A stretch of 64,000 nucleotides of DNA from AP-15 sp963833745 (GCA_963833745.1 CAWHZD010000007.1:558001-622000); one strand, 5' to 3'; counted from the stretch's first letter, positions 44,357 through 53,999 are shown. The notes: generated by a model not told the origin, from the sequence alone. Program-made: numbers and translations.

Positions 44357-46545
44357 CCGGCGGCGGACGCGGGATGATGGCGCACCTGCCGATACGGGCC
44401 CGGTTGATCCTGCTGTCCGGCGCGCTCCTTCTGTTTCTGCTCGCGACCTGCATCTACCTGAACCAGAAGCTCGCTGAAAATGCCGCCGGAATGGACAAGG
44501 CGGCCAATCTGATCGACCTGATCGAGGAGGCCGACGGCGCCCAGATCGCTTTTGGCGAGATGCGCTATTGGCTGACCGATCTTGCGGTCAGCCTGCTGAC
44601 CCTGTCGGAACGCAATGCATCGGCGGCACGCCAGCAGACGGAGCGGCATCTCGGCGCGCTGGCGCGGCATCACCCGCAAGCCGTGGCCGAGATCCGCGCC
44701 GAGCTGGCGCAGTACGAGCAACTCGCCCGCCAGGCGGTTGACGAATACACCAACGACCGCCGGGTGATCGGCAACTCGCTGCTGGCGCAAGCCAGCCGGC
44801 ACAGCGTCGTCGTCGACCAGCTCCTCACCGCGATCGCCAAACGGATGACGGGCGAGGCAATTGCGGCACGCGAGCAAGTTGTCGACGACGCAAGAGAGGC
44901 GGCCCGGGTATCGCGCATCGTCGTGGTCACGGCGATCCTGGTCGGCGCGTTTTTGACCCTGCTGGTGTTGCGCTCGATCGCGGTCCCGCTGCGCCAGCTG
45001 GTGGTGGCGATGAACGGGCTCAACGCCGGCGACCTCGACGTGACCATCCCGCCCGCCGGGCCCGATGAGATCGGCGCGATGGCGCACACCCTCGCCGCCT
45101 TTCGCGACACCCTGGAAGCGTTGCGCCGCACGGTGGCGCAGTTCGAGGCGTTGCGGGCGGTCGGCCGCGCCGTCGGCTCGACCCTCGACCTCGAGGCCGT
45201 CCTCGGCCTGGTCGTGGCCCGCGCCGTCGAATTTTCCGGCGCCGCGGCGGGCATGATCTACGAATACGAAGCCGAAATGCGCGAATTCCACTTTCGCACG
45301 AGCCAGGGTGCTGAGCCTTCGCTGACCGAGCGGCTAAAGGCGCAGCCGATCCGTTTAGGCCAAGGAGTAGTCGGGCACGCCGCGATCAGCACGACGCCGA
45401 TGCAGATCCCGGATTTGCGCGAGCCTTCGGAGCTCGGTCTTCCGGAGCTGGCGGCCGAGCTGGCGAATTTTGGTTACCGTTCGCTGCTCGCCGCCCCGCT
45501 GCTGCACGAGCAGACCCTTCTCGGTGGCCTGATCGTCGTGCGTCGCGAACTCGGGAATTTTTCCGACGAAACCGTCGGTCTGGTCGAAGCCTTCGCGACC
45601 CAGTCGGCACACGCCGTACGCAACGCCAAATTGTTCGAGCGCCAGCTTCGCCGCGAAGCAGAGCTGCGCGCCGCCCACGAACAGCTCAAAGCGGCGCAGG
45701 TCAGCCTGATCCAGTCGGAAAAGATGGCCTCCCTGGGTCAACTGACCGCCGGCATCGCCCACGAGATCAAGAACCCGCTCAATTTTGTCAACAACTTCGC
45801 CGATTTGTCGCGCGAACTGCTGACCGAGCTGAAAGAAGCGGTCGAGGTGGCGGAGGGGGCGCCGAATACAGAAAGGGACGACGACCGCAAGGAGCTGATT
45901 GCCACCCTGGACGCCAACCTCTCCCAAATCATCGAGCACGGGCGGCGGGCCGACGGCATCGTCACCAGCATGCTGCTGCACTCGCGCGGCGGCAGCGGCG
46001 AGCGCCGGAAAAGCGATCTCAATGCCCTGATCGAAGAGGCTCTGAACCTCGCCTTTCACGGTGCCCGCGCCCAGGATCAGAGCTTCAACGTCGTCCTGGA
46101 GCGCGATCTCGACGCCAATCTCGGCCCGCTCGAAATCGTGCCGCAGGACCTGACCCGGGTTCTGCTGAACCTGTTCGGCAACGCCTTTTACGCGGTCAAC
46201 AAGCGCCGCCGCGCGGACGGCGATCCCGCCTACGCCCCGACGGTGAGAGCGACGAGCCGCGATTGCGGCGAGGAGGTCGAAATCCGGGTCCGCGACAACG
46301 GCATCGGCATGCCGCCCGGGGTGCGCGACCAGGTCTTCACCCCGTTCTTTACGACCAAGCCGACCGGTGAGGGCACCGGGCTCGGGCTGTCGATCAGCTA
46401 CGACATCGTCGTCCAGGAGCATGGCGGCACCATCGCCGTCGACAGCCGCGACGGCGATTTCACCGAATTCACGATCCGGCTGCCGCGCAACCCGCGCGCC
46501 GTCGTCGCGGCGCCGGCCGCCGCCGCGACCGGAGCTCCCGCATGA
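44353..46545 (+). CDS. membrane histidine kinase with HAMP and GAF domains
   Basis: A 730-residue sensor. A first transmembrane helix (RLILLSGALLLFLLATCIYL, residues ~16-38) and a second (IVVVTAILVGAFLTLLVLRS, ~195-215) bracket a ~150-residue periplasmic helical domain. A HAMP linker (RQLVVAMNGLNAGDLDVTIP), a GAF domain (~270-430; AVGRAVGSTLDLEAVLGLVV, ISTTPMQIPDLR), a HisKA domain with the phospho-acceptor His470 in GIAHEIKNPLNFVNNF, and an HATPase (VLLNLFGNAFYAVNKRR, RDNGIGMPPG, GEGTGLGLSISYDI) follow. The preceding haem protein could deliver the periplasmic signal, and the CheY-like protein the output. The ATG at 44374 is an alternative start. A Nudix gene overlaps its stop by four bases. 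Confidence 0.9.
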   Translation: MTGGGRGMMAHLPIRARLILLSGALLLFLLATCIYLNQKLAENAAGMDKAANLIDLIEEADGAQIAFGEMRYWLTDLAVSLLTLSERNASAARQQTERHLGALARHHPQAVAEIRAELAQYEQLARQAVDEYTNDRRVIGNSLLAQASRHSVVVDQLLTAIAKRMTGEAIAAREQVVDDAREAARVSRIVVVTAILVGAFLTLLVLRSIAVPLRQLVVAMNGLNAGDLDVTIPPAGPDEIGAMAHTLAAFRDTLEALRRTVAQFEALRAVGRAVGSTLDLEAVLGLVVARAVEFSGAAAGMIYEYEAEMREFHFRTSQGAEPSLTERLKAQPIRLGQGVVGHAAISTTPMQIPDLREPSELGLPELAAELANFGYRSLLAAPLLHEQTLLGGLIVVRRELGNFSDETVGLVEAFATQSAHAVRNAKLFERQLRREAELRAAHEQLKAAQVSLIQSEKMASLGQLTAGIAHEIKNPLNFVNNFADLSRELLTELKEAVEVAEGAPNTERDDDRKELIATLDANLSQIIEHGRRADGIVTSMLLHSRGGSGERRKSDLNALIEEALNLAFHGARAQDQSFNVVLERDLDANLGPLEIVPQDLTRVLLNLFGNAFYAVNKRRRADGDPAYAPTVRATSRDCGEEVEIRVRDNGIGMPPGVRDQVFTPFFTTKPTGEGTGLGLSISYDIVVQEHGGTIAVDSRDGDFTEFTIRLPRNPRAVVAAPAAAATGAPA

Positions 46546-47204
46546 CCGGACCCTCCTCCGCTGCCCTCCCCGTGCATCCCGATGTCGAGATCATCGAGGC
46601 AGCCGAGGCGTTCGAGCGCTTTCTGCGGGTCGATGTTATGCGCTACCGCCACCGTCTCTTCTCGGGTGAGTGGAGCCCTGTGCGCCTTTACGACGTATTG
46701 CGGCGCGGGGCGGCTGTCGCGGTCGTGCCGTATGATCCACTGCGGGACAGCGTCGTGCTGGTGGAGCAGCTCCGGCTTCCCGCGCTGTTCGCCAATGCCA
46801 CGCCTTGGCAAATCGAGGTTCCGGCCGGCTTGGTCAACATCGGAGAACCGCCTGAAGCAGTCGCGGTGCGCGAGATGCGCGAGGAAACCGGCCTTGCCTT
46901 TATCGGCGACCCGATACCGATTCAGCGCTATCTACCTTCGCCCGGCGCTTCGGATGAAAGCGTCTTTCTCTTTTGTGCGCGCATCGATGCGAGCCTGGCT
47001 GGTGGCGTTCACGGCGCCCCCGATGAAGGCGAAGACATCCGCACAATCGTCAAAACCGTCGCCGAGATCGAATCGTTGCTCGACGCCGGCTCGATCGAAA
47101 ACGGCCATACCCTGGTGGCACTCTACTGGCTCCTGCGCCACCGCGACCGCCTGCGCCGCCAATGGGCCGAGGGTCCCAGCATTCCGCCGGCTAAATCGGT
47201 TTAG
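46542..47204 (+). CDS. Nudix hydrolase, ADP-ribose pyrophosphatase-like
   Basis: A 220-residue protein with a complete Nudix box (GEPPEAVAVREMREETGL, near residues 107-125) preceded by VVLVEQLRLPALF and EVPAGLVNIG, the arrangement of ADP-ribose pyrophosphatase (NudF/TrgB-type). It probably hydrolyses ADP-ribose or a related sugar nucleotide to AMP and sugar phosphate. Its ATG overlaps the kinase stop (ATGA), placing it as the last gene of the CheY/DUF3365/kinase operon. A hairpin follows on the other side of its stop. Confidence 0.87.
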   Translation: MTGPSSAALPVHPDVEIIEAAEAFERFLRVDVMRYRHRLFSGEWSPVRLYDVLRRGAAVAVVPYDPLRDSVVLVEQLRLPALFANATPWQIEVPAGLVNIGEPPEAVAVREMREETGLAFIGDPIPIQRYLPSPGASDESVFLFCARIDASLAGGVHGAPDEGEDIRTIVKTVAEIESLLDAGSIENGHTLVALYWLLRHRDRLRRQWAEGPSIPPAKSV

Positions 47205-47233
47205 CGACCGAGATCGGCGGAGATAAAAAAACT

Positions 47234-47255
47234 GCCCGCAGCCGAGGCTGCGGGC
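47234..47255 (-). terminator. intrinsic terminator (10-bp stem) of the D-aminoacylase-type gene
   Basis: GCCCGCAGCC, GA, GGCTGCGGGC: a perfect 10-bp stem with a 2-base loop. On the minus strand it is followed by a T6 run (A6 at about 47225-47230 on plus), matching an intrinsic terminator for the gene ending at 47282. It may also help end the plus-strand Nudix operon, which converges here. Confidence 0.8.
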
Positions 47256-47281
47256 GGCGTCTTTGCGGTTATACGGGCTGA

Positions 47282-48985
47282 TCAGGCGTGGTTTGCCTTG
47301 TAGTAGGTGTTGCGCAGCACGCGGCCGGGGAGCGCCCCGGTGTGCTTGCCGTCTTCCAGCAGCACGTCGCCGTTGACGATCGTGTAATGGATGCCGGCCG
47401 CCGGCTCCTTCATGCGCCAGCCGCCCGCCGGGAAGTCGTGGACGACGCTCTCGGGCAACGGGCGCACCGTGTTGGGATCAAAGATCACGATGTCGGCGGC
47501 CATGCCGGGGCGCAACAGGCCGCGATCGTAGAGACCCAACGCCGAGGCCGAATCAAAGGTCAGCCGCCGCACCGCGTGCTCGAGGGTCATGACCTGCTTT
47601 TCGCGCACCCACTCCGCGAGCAGCCGCGTGCAATAGCCGTAGCCGCCGTGGAACTGAACGTGGGCGCCGCCATCCGACAACCCGACGATGGCGTTCGGAT
47701 AGGTCAGGATCTTGGCCATCGCTTCGTCGTCGACGTTGTTCTCGGACAACATGAAGCCGGTGTCCAAATTCTCTTCGACGACGAGGTCGAGGAAGGCGTC
47801 GATAACCCGCTTGTTCTGCTCGTTGGCGATCTGGCCGATGGTCTTGCCCTTGAGCCCCTGGTTCTGTTCGAGGGCCGGGGTCTCGACCCACATGTAGTTG
47901 TACCATTCGCGCGAATAGCCAGCGGCCGGAACCTTGACCGTGTGCTCGACGACCTCGTCGTGGAGCTTCTGCCGGATCGCCGGATCGGCATAGGCCTTCA
48001 GTTTTTCGTCGTCCGAGGACAACAGGATCGGGTGCCAGGTCGGCGAGCCGCGGAAGGTCTGGCAGTTGTGCATCGTGAAGCTCTGCGTCGTCCGGTTCGG
48101 GCTGCACAACGGATAGGCCCGGATGCCGGCCTTCGATGTCTCGTCGACCCGCGCCATGTGCTTTTTCCAGGCGTCGGGCTCGCGCACGGTCTGGCCGAGA
48201 TTGTTGTAGATGACGGTGCGGCCGGTGGCCTCCGACAGACGCGCCATCAACCCGTCATTGAGCTCCGCCACCCGGCCGCCGCCCGATTGGATGATGCCGG
48301 TGCCCATGTCGCGCAACACGTCGCCGAGCGCGAAGATTTCCTTCTCGTCGGCCCACAATGCCGGGATGTGGACGCCCTGCGGGTCGTAATGGCCCTTGTT
48401 GCGCGACACCGAGAGGCCGAGCGCGCCGCCTTCCATGCCGTTGCGGACCACGTCCTGCATCTTCTTGATTTCGTCGTCCGTAGCGGTGCGGCTCTGGCAC
48501 TCGTCGCCCATGACGTAATAGCGCACGGTCGAGTGGCCGATCAGGTTGCCGACATTGACGCCGAGGTTCTGGTCGAGCCGGTCCATGTATTGCGGGATCG
48601 TCTCCCAGTCGACCTCGACGGTGTTCAGCACCTCCATCGGGATCGCTTCGACATAGGACAGGAACTCGGCGACCCGCTTGGCCGAACCCGGCCGCACCGG
48701 CGCCAAGGACAGCGAGCAATTGCCGAACATGACCGAGGTGACGCCATGCTCGGGCGAGAACGAGCACAACGGGTCCCAGGTGACCTGCGCGTCGTAATGG
48801 CAGTGGTTGTCGACAAAGCCGGGCGCCACGACGCAGCCGGCGGCGTCGATGGTTTTCTTGGCCGGGCCGCTCAATTTGCCGAGCTCGACGATCTTGCCGT
48901 CCTTGACGCCGACATCGCCCTTGAACGCCGGGCTTCCCGAGCCGTCGACGATGCGGCCGTTTTTGATCAACAGATCATACGCCAT
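47282..48985 (-). CDS. N-acyl-D-amino-acid deacylase / D-aminoacylase-type amidohydrolase
   Basis: A 567-residue amidohydrolase. It starts MAYDLLIKNGRIVDGSGSPA, with the CVVAPGFVDNHCHYDAQVTW metal site (HxH near residue 64-66), FGNCSLSLAPVRPG (Cys ligand region near residue 97) and GLSDGGAHVQFHGG with the Asp ligand near residue 440. This order and GHYDPQGVHIPALW are typical of the D-aminoacylase branch. Substrate range in this family is broad (N-acyl-D-Glu, -Asp or general), so only the class is assigned. GGGACGGAA precedes the chosen ATG; the upstream frame is non-family. Followed by the terminator at 47234-47255. Confidence 0.87.
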   Translation of the reverse strand: MAYDLLIKNGRIVDGSGSPAFKGDVGVKDGKIVELGKLSGPAKKTIDAAGCVVAPGFVDNHCHYDAQVTWDPLCSFSPEHGVTSVMFGNCSLSLAPVRPGSAKRVAEFLSYVEAIPMEVLNTVEVDWETIPQYMDRLDQNLGVNVGNLIGHSTVRYYVMGDECQSRTATDDEIKKMQDVVRNGMEGGALGLSVSRNKGHYDPQGVHIPALWADEKEIFALGDVLRDMGTGIIQSGGGRVAELNDGLMARLSEATGRTVIYNNLGQTVREPDAWKKHMARVDETSKAGIRAYPLCSPNRTTQSFTMHNCQTFRGSPTWHPILLSSDDEKLKAYADPAIRQKLHDEVVEHTVKVPAAGYSREWYNYMWVETPALEQNQGLKGKTIGQIANEQNKRVIDAFLDLVVEENLDTGFMLSENNVDDEAMAKILTYPNAIVGLSDGGAHVQFHGGYGYCTRLLAEWVREKQVMTLEHAVRRLTFDSASALGLYDRGLLRPGMAADIVIFDPNTVRPLPESVVHDFPAGGWRMKEPAAGIHYTIVNGDVLLEDGKHTGALPGRVLRNTYYKANHA

Positions 48986-49223
48986 TTCCGTCCCTTTCTT
49001 GGTGGTTCCGACAGACGCACTTATTCCTGCGAAAAAGTGTAGCACCCGATCGCCCACCGCCTTATGAAAAATCGACCGGTTTCGGTTCGGAAAATCCGCA
49101 ACGGTGTCCAGCGCCGTGACAAAACCCTTGATTAGCTCCCGGCCGCTCGCGCGGCGCCTTAAGACGCGCTCCCTTAACCCACCGTGAACGGTCTCCAGCC
49201 CTGCCGTTTTTCAGACCGCGTCA

Positions 49224-50282
49224 TCAATGAGACGAGGCGCTCGGCAAGAAAAAGAAGGTGAGAGCAAGGACGAGATAAACAACAAGAAGTTGCGCACCTT
49301 TCAGCCAGTCGGACCGACCGTCGCCCGCCACCTGGCCCGTGATCAGAACGGCAAGGAACACGATAAGGACGAGGCCGGTAGGGAAAGCCAGATCCATCGG
49401 GGCAGGACCGACGACGAGGCTCGCGAGCACCAGAACCGGCGCCACGAAAAGCGCCACCTGCACGCTTGAGCCGATCGCGATCGACAGCGACAGGTCCATG
49501 CGGTTCTTCAATGCGGCGCTGATCGCGGTTGCGTGCTCGGCGGCGTTTCCCAGGATCGCGACAACAAATACGCCGACGAAGACTTTACTGAGGCCGAATT
49601 CGTGTGTCGTGGGTTCGATCGCCCCCACCATAATCTCGCTCATCCAGGCGATCCCCACCGTCGCCGCGGCAAGCACCGACACTGACCGGCCCAACGGTAC
49701 AGGAGCCTTGTCCTCCTCGACGGCGGAGGAGCCCGCAAACAGCGAGGGATGGGTGACCAGGGTGAAGGTCACGTACAGCACATAGGTGAAAAGGAGCACG
49801 ACCGAAATCGAGACACTGAGTCGGCCAAGCCCCTCCACAGTCGTGCCCTCCGCAGCCCGAAAGGCAGCCGGGAGGACCAACCCGATTGCCGCGAGCGTCA
49901 GCATCGTCGCCTCGGAACGAGCGCCGGCCGGATTGAAGTGTTGCTCCGGATGCCGCAATCCTCCGGCGAGCATCGCGGCGCCGAGCACCAGCAGCATGTT
50001 CCCGACAATGGAACCGGCAATCGACGCTTCCACGACATCGTGAAGCCCGGCGCGCAACGCGGCGAGTGCGATGATCAGTTCGGCGGCGTTGCCAAAAGTC
50101 GCATTGAGCAGCCCCCCGACCCCCTCGCCCATTCGCTCCGCGAGCTGTTCGGTGGCCCGCCCTAACCACATGGCGAGGGGCAACAGGGCGAGGGAAGAGG
50201 CTATGAAAATCAGGAGATGGCGCTGAGGAGCCAGGTTCTCCAGGCCAATCGCGACCGGGATGAAAAGCAGAAACCAATTCAT
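49224..50282 (-). CDS. calcium/proton exchanger of the CaCA superfamily (CAX-type)
   Basis: A 352-residue membrane protein with about eleven helices and the two inverted alpha-repeats of cation/proton exchangers: GLLNATFGNAAELIIALAAL near residue 60 and VVAILGNAAEHATAISAALK near residue 240, each with the ion-binding Asn/Glu pair. The size fits CAX (ChaA-like) proteins, which extrude Ca2+ or Na+ in exchange for protons. It starts 31 bases after the SulP stop on the same strand, so the two transporters are likely co-transcribed. Nothing else is seen in the 238 bases between it and the deacylase start. Confidence 0.88.
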   Translation of the reverse strand: MNWFLLFIPVAIGLENLAPQRHLLIFIASSLALLPLAMWLGRATEQLAERMGEGVGGLLNATFGNAAELIIALAALRAGLHDVVEASIAGSIVGNMLLVLGAAMLAGGLRHPEQHFNPAGARSEATMLTLAAIGLVLPAAFRAAEGTTVEGLGRLSVSISVVLLFTYVLYVTFTLVTHPSLFAGSSAVEEDKAPVPLGRSVSVLAAATVGIAWMSEIMVGAIEPTTHEFGLSKVFVGVFVVAILGNAAEHATAISAALKNRMDLSLSIAIGSSVQVALFVAPVLVLASLVVGPAPMDLAFPTGLVLIVFLAVLITGQVAGDGRSDWLKGAQLLVVYLVLALTFFFLPSASSH

Positions 50283-50313
50283 GACAGCGGATCAGCCCTG
50301 TTGCTCGGTAAAG

Positions 50314-52029
50314 TCAGTCCTCCCTGTCCACCCAATCTACCGCGTGGCTCTTGAGATAGCCGGCGACGGCGGCACTGATAGTCGGAAAGAAGGAGCTTTC
50401 GCCAAACTGGGAGAACAGCCCGAAGCGCTTGAGCTTGTCTTTTACCGGGTCTTTGAGCTCGGCAAAGCGCAACTCGGTTCCGGCCTCGTGCAGAGCCACG
50501 TCCAATTCGGCGAGCGTATCGGCGGCGGTGACATCCACACTGGTGACCGGCTCCGCCGCGACGACCAGCCAGCGCACCGGAACCGGCGATTTCGCCGCCG
50601 CGTCAAGTATGCGTTGTTTGAACAGCTCGGCGTTGGCAAAAAATAATGGGGCGTCCCAGCGGAAGAGGACAAGGCCGGGTATTTGGCGGGCATCGGGATA
50701 GCGCGTGATGTCGTGGTAGCCCCGGACGCCGTCGGCGCGCCCCAGCACTGCGGAGTGCGGGCGCCATCCGTCCCACAGGAACTCGATCACAGCGATTACC
50801 ACCGCCAAGCCTATACCCGGTATAGCGCCAAAGACCGCTACGCCCACGAAGCAGACAATCGACAGCCAGAACTCCCAGGGCTGAATCCGAAAGATTCGAA
50901 TGAGGTCGGTGAATTCGATCAAACCGAAGGCCGACGCGATTACGACCGCGGCCAAAGCGGCGGCCGGCAAATGCTGGAGCAGATTCGGTGCGACCAACAA
51001 AAGCAGGGCAACGGCGAGTGCACCGACGACCCCGGTCAACTGCGTTCGGGCTCCCGCAGCTTCCGCCACAGGAGTGCGCGACGAACTGCTGCTGATCGGA
51101 AATCCCTGAAAGAACCCAGCGGCGAGGTTTGCCGCCCCGAGGCCCACCATTTCCTGATTGGGATCGATATTCGCGCCGGTTCGCGCAGCGTAGGCGCGGG
51201 AAAGCACGCTCGTATCGGCGAACGACACCAGGGCGACGGCGCAGCCTCCGATCAAAACCGGAATGACGTCGTCGTAGGTGATCCACGGGATCGCGAACAC
51301 CGGGAGGCCTCGGGGGAGCGGGCCCAGGACCGACACGTCGGCGCGCGCGGCAAGGTCCAGCCCTCCAACGACTGCCGTCGCGCCAATCACGGCAATCAGT
51401 ATGCCAGGCACCCGCTTTTTGTCTTTGAGCAGGAAGATCACCGCTAATGTGCCGGCGCCGACCGCGAACGCCGTCCAATTCACTTTTCCGCCCAGAATCG
51501 CTTGCGCCATGGCCCATAGCTTTCTCAAGGGTCCATCGCCTTCGATCGAGAAGCCGAAAAGCCTGGGAAGTTGGCTTACCAGAACCGTCAGCGCTATTCC
51601 GTTCATATAGCCGTAGCGGATCGGCTTCGAGAGTAGCTCGGTCACGAAGCCCAGCCGCGCCGCTCCCGCGAGAATGCACACGATCCCCGAGACGATCGCC
51701 ATCATGCCGGCCAACGCAACGGCGCGAAGGGGATCTCCGCCGGACAGCGGAACGATCACACCGAGTATGACCGCGGCCAGCGACGAGTCCGGTCCCAGAA
51801 CCAGAATGCGACTGGGGCCGAACAGCGCGTATGCCAGCAGCGGCACGATGGTCGCGTAAAGACCATAGATCCCCGGCACCCCCGATGCAGCCGCGTAGGC
51901 GATGCCGACCGGCACCAGCATTGTCGCCAACACTACTCCGGCGACGATGTCACGGGGCAGCCAACTTGGATCATAGTGGCGCGCCGTAACTAGACCCGGC
52001 AGCCACCGTATCCACCCAATCACCCGCAT
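50314..52029 (-). CDS. SulP-family anion transporter with STAS domain
   Basis: About 571 residues. Roughly 12-14 membrane helices (WLPRDIVAGVVLATMLVPVG, PDSSLAAVILG near residue 80, NQEMVGLGAANLAAGFFQGF, then SSSSSRTPVAEAAGARTQLTG with the SulP anion-site region) are followed by a cytoplasmic STAS domain in the last ~130 residues (APLFFANAELFKQRILDAAA, VTSVDVTAADTLAELD). SulP proteins carry sulfate, bicarbonate or dicarboxylates; the closest bacterial relatives are sulfate or bicarbonate carriers, not decidable here. MRVIGWIRWLPG was chosen as start because it matches the family; the frame is open to a TTG at 52086. Confidence 0.88.
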   Translation of the reverse strand: MRVIGWIRWLPGLVTARHYDPSWLPRDIVAGVVLATMLVPVGIAYAAASGVPGIYGLYATIVPLLAYALFGPSRILVLGPDSSLAAVILGVIVPLSGGDPLRAVALAGMMAIVSGIVCILAGAARLGFVTELLSKPIRYGYMNGIALTVLVSQLPRLFGFSIEGDGPLRKLWAMAQAILGGKVNWTAFAVGAGTLAVIFLLKDKKRVPGILIAVIGATAVVGGLDLAARADVSVLGPLPRGLPVFAIPWITYDDVIPVLIGGCAVALVSFADTSVLSRAYAARTGANIDPNQEMVGLGAANLAAGFFQGFPISSSSSRTPVAEAAGARTQLTGVVGALAVALLLLVAPNLLQHLPAAALAAVVIASAFGLIEFTDLIRIFRIQPWEFWLSIVCFVGVAVFGAIPGIGLAVVIAVIEFLWDGWRPHSAVLGRADGVRGYHDITRYPDARQIPGLVLFRWDAPLFFANAELFKQRILDAAAKSPVPVRWLVVAAEPVTSVDVTAADTLAELDVALHEAGTELRFAELKDPVKDKLKRFGLFSQFGESSFFPTISAAVAGYLKSHAVDWVDRED

Positions 52030-52194
52030 TTCCAAGACAGATGAGTTCACTTGGTCAACGATGTCCTTCGCGGGTCGGATGGTCAAACGGCGGCCGCCGG
52101 GTGGTCAACTACGCCTCCGAAGAGGCCGCCGCGGTTGAGTGTGTCGGCGGACCGACCCGAATGTGCCTCGATGCGGCAGCCTGTGCAGCGCGGG

Positions 52195-53296
52195 TCAGAT
52201 CGAATATTCGGCGATGTAGTCCGTGGCGCTGCCGCCTTCGACGGCATGGCCTTCCGACCGCCAGCGCAGCATGCCGCCGGCGAGATTGGCGACGTCGGCA
52301 AAGCCGGCCTCGCGCAGGATCGCCGTCGCCTGCGCCGAGCGGCTGCCCGAGCGGCACACCGCGACGACCGGCCGGTCGTGCGCCAGCTCGCCGGCGCGCT
52401 CGGCCAATATGCCCAATGGGATCAAGGTAGCGCCGCGGATATGGCCGAGCGGCCCGCTAAATTCGTCGGGCTCGCGGACGTCGAGGATCTGCACCCCCCG
52501 GGCGTGTTCTTCGAGCCCGTGCGGGTGTATTTCCCAGATCCCGGCAAAACTGTAGTGCAGCGGCGCCCAGTTCGGCGCCGCATTGATGTCGACCTCGCCC
52601 TCCGGCTGGCCGCATTTGAGATTGGCCGGCACAGCGACATCGAGCTTCTTGGGATGCGCCAGCCGCAGATTCTTCATGTAAACGGTAAAATCGGCTTCGC
52701 CGGTCTCGCCGCCAAGACGCGGGTTGAAGCGGCGCTCCTCGCGCACGCTGGTCACGGTCAACCCGCGATAATCATGCGCCGGGTATAAAAGACAGTCGTC
52801 GGACAAGGTGAAAATCTGCTGGTGCACCGAGCGGTACATGGCACCCGGGTCGCCCTCTTGGAAATCGGTCCGGCCGCTGCCGCGCACCATCAGGCAGTCG
52901 CCGGTGAACGCCATGCTGCGGTCGTCGAGCACATAGGTCAGGCAGCCGCTGGTATGCCCCGGGGTCTTGCGGACCTGCAAATTGCGCTCGCCGAACGCGA
53001 TCACGTCGTCCGGCACCAGATAACGGTCGGCACCGTCGGCGCCGCTGTCGGCCGACAGCGCAATCCGGCATTCCGGTCTGCTGCTTCAGCAGCCACGCGC
53101 CGGTGACATGGTCGGCATGGACATGGGTTTCGAGCGCATAGACAAGGGCAAGACCCAATTCGTCGATCAGCGCCGCGTCGCGCCTGACCTGCTCGAACAC
53201 CGAGTCGATGATCACCGCCTTGCCGCTGCCCCTGTCGGCGAGCAGATAGGTGTAGGTGGACGACGGCGGGTCGAATAATTGTCGAAAAACTAACAC
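52195..53296 (-). pseudogene. metallo-beta-lactamase-fold/rhodanese fusion protein, one +1 frameshift
   Basis: The N-terminal part (from GTG 53296; LVFRQLFDPPSSTYTYLLAD) has the MBL zinc motif THVHADHVTGAWLLKQQTG. An extra base near 53071 shifts the frame; the continuation VPDDVIAFGERNLQVRKTPG, HTSGCLTYVLDD, FTGDCLMVRGSGRTDF and LYPAHDYRGLTVTSV is in the next frame. The C-terminal ~100 residues are a rhodanese domain with the active Cys in VAVCRSGSRSAQA. Without the extra base the length is 366 residues, normal for persulfide-dioxygenase/rhodanese fusions in sulfide oxidation. It is divergent from the GNAT gene. As read, only a truncated MBL half would be made. Confidence 0.85.
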
Positions 53297-53360
53297 TAGG
53301 ACCCCCGTAAGGTGCCGTTGTCATTCTACGTTCGTCGGCGAGAAAAAGGGAGAGGTTGTG

Positions 53361-53819
53361 ATGGCCGAGATCATCGTCAATGCCCTTGCCCCGGCCGACC
53401 GCGCCCGTTGGGCCGAGCTGTGGCGCAGTTATCTCGATTTCTACGAGACGAAATTGCCGGCCGAAATTTACGATCACACCTGGCAGCGGCTGATCGCGGC
53501 GGAAAGCCCGATCCGCGGCCTCGGCGCGCGGCTCGACAACCCGACAGCTCCGCTGGCCGGCATCGTGCATTACCTGTTTCATGCCCATGCCTGGACTTCG
53601 CGGGAGGTCTGCTATCTGCAGGATCTGTTTGTCGACCCGGCCATCCGCCGCTCCGGCGCCGGCAGCAGATTGATCGAAGCGGTCGCCGCGATCGCCCGCG
53701 ACCGCCGCTGCCTGCGGCTTTATTGGACGACCAAGGAAGACAACGCCGTCGCGCGTTCGCTCTACGACCGGATCGCCCGCTTCAACGGCTTTATCCGCTA
53801 CGACTACCCGCTCGAATAA
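53361..53819 (+). CDS. GNAT-family N-acetyltransferase
   Basis: A 152-residue acetyltransferase. Acetyl-CoA-binding elements YLQDLFVDPAIRRSGAGSRL (motif A, with RRSGAGS replacing RGxGxG/A) and the C-terminal RLYWTTKEDNAVARSLYDRI are clear. GGGAGAGG sits before the ATG. The substrate is unknown; similar small proteins acetylate amino acids or small amines. It is transcribed divergently from the MBL-rhodanese gene across a 64-base gap. Confidence 0.88.
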   Translation: MAEIIVNALAPADRARWAELWRSYLDFYETKLPAEIYDHTWQRLIAAESPIRGLGARLDNPTAPLAGIVHYLFHAHAWTSREVCYLQDLFVDPAIRRSGAGSRLIEAVAAIARDRRCLRLYWTTKEDNAVARSLYDRIARFNGFIRYDYPLE

Positions 53820-53999
53820 ATCGGAACAGCCCAAGGCGCATTGACGCTAGAGCGGAAATGACCTCTCGACGCAAACCACGGCCGACATGCTGGTGCAGGA
53901 TCCAGAGAAGCCCCTGCAGGCATCCCTCATTCCGCTGAGCCAGCGCCGCCGGCCGCGGTCGTCGATCGCCCGCAGCATCCCCAGCAGACTGCGACAGTC

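Noticed and set aside
28020..53071. Programmed +1 frameshifting at the six shift sites
   Set aside because: The sites share no slippery sequence, in-frame stop or rare codon, and the genes are unrelated.
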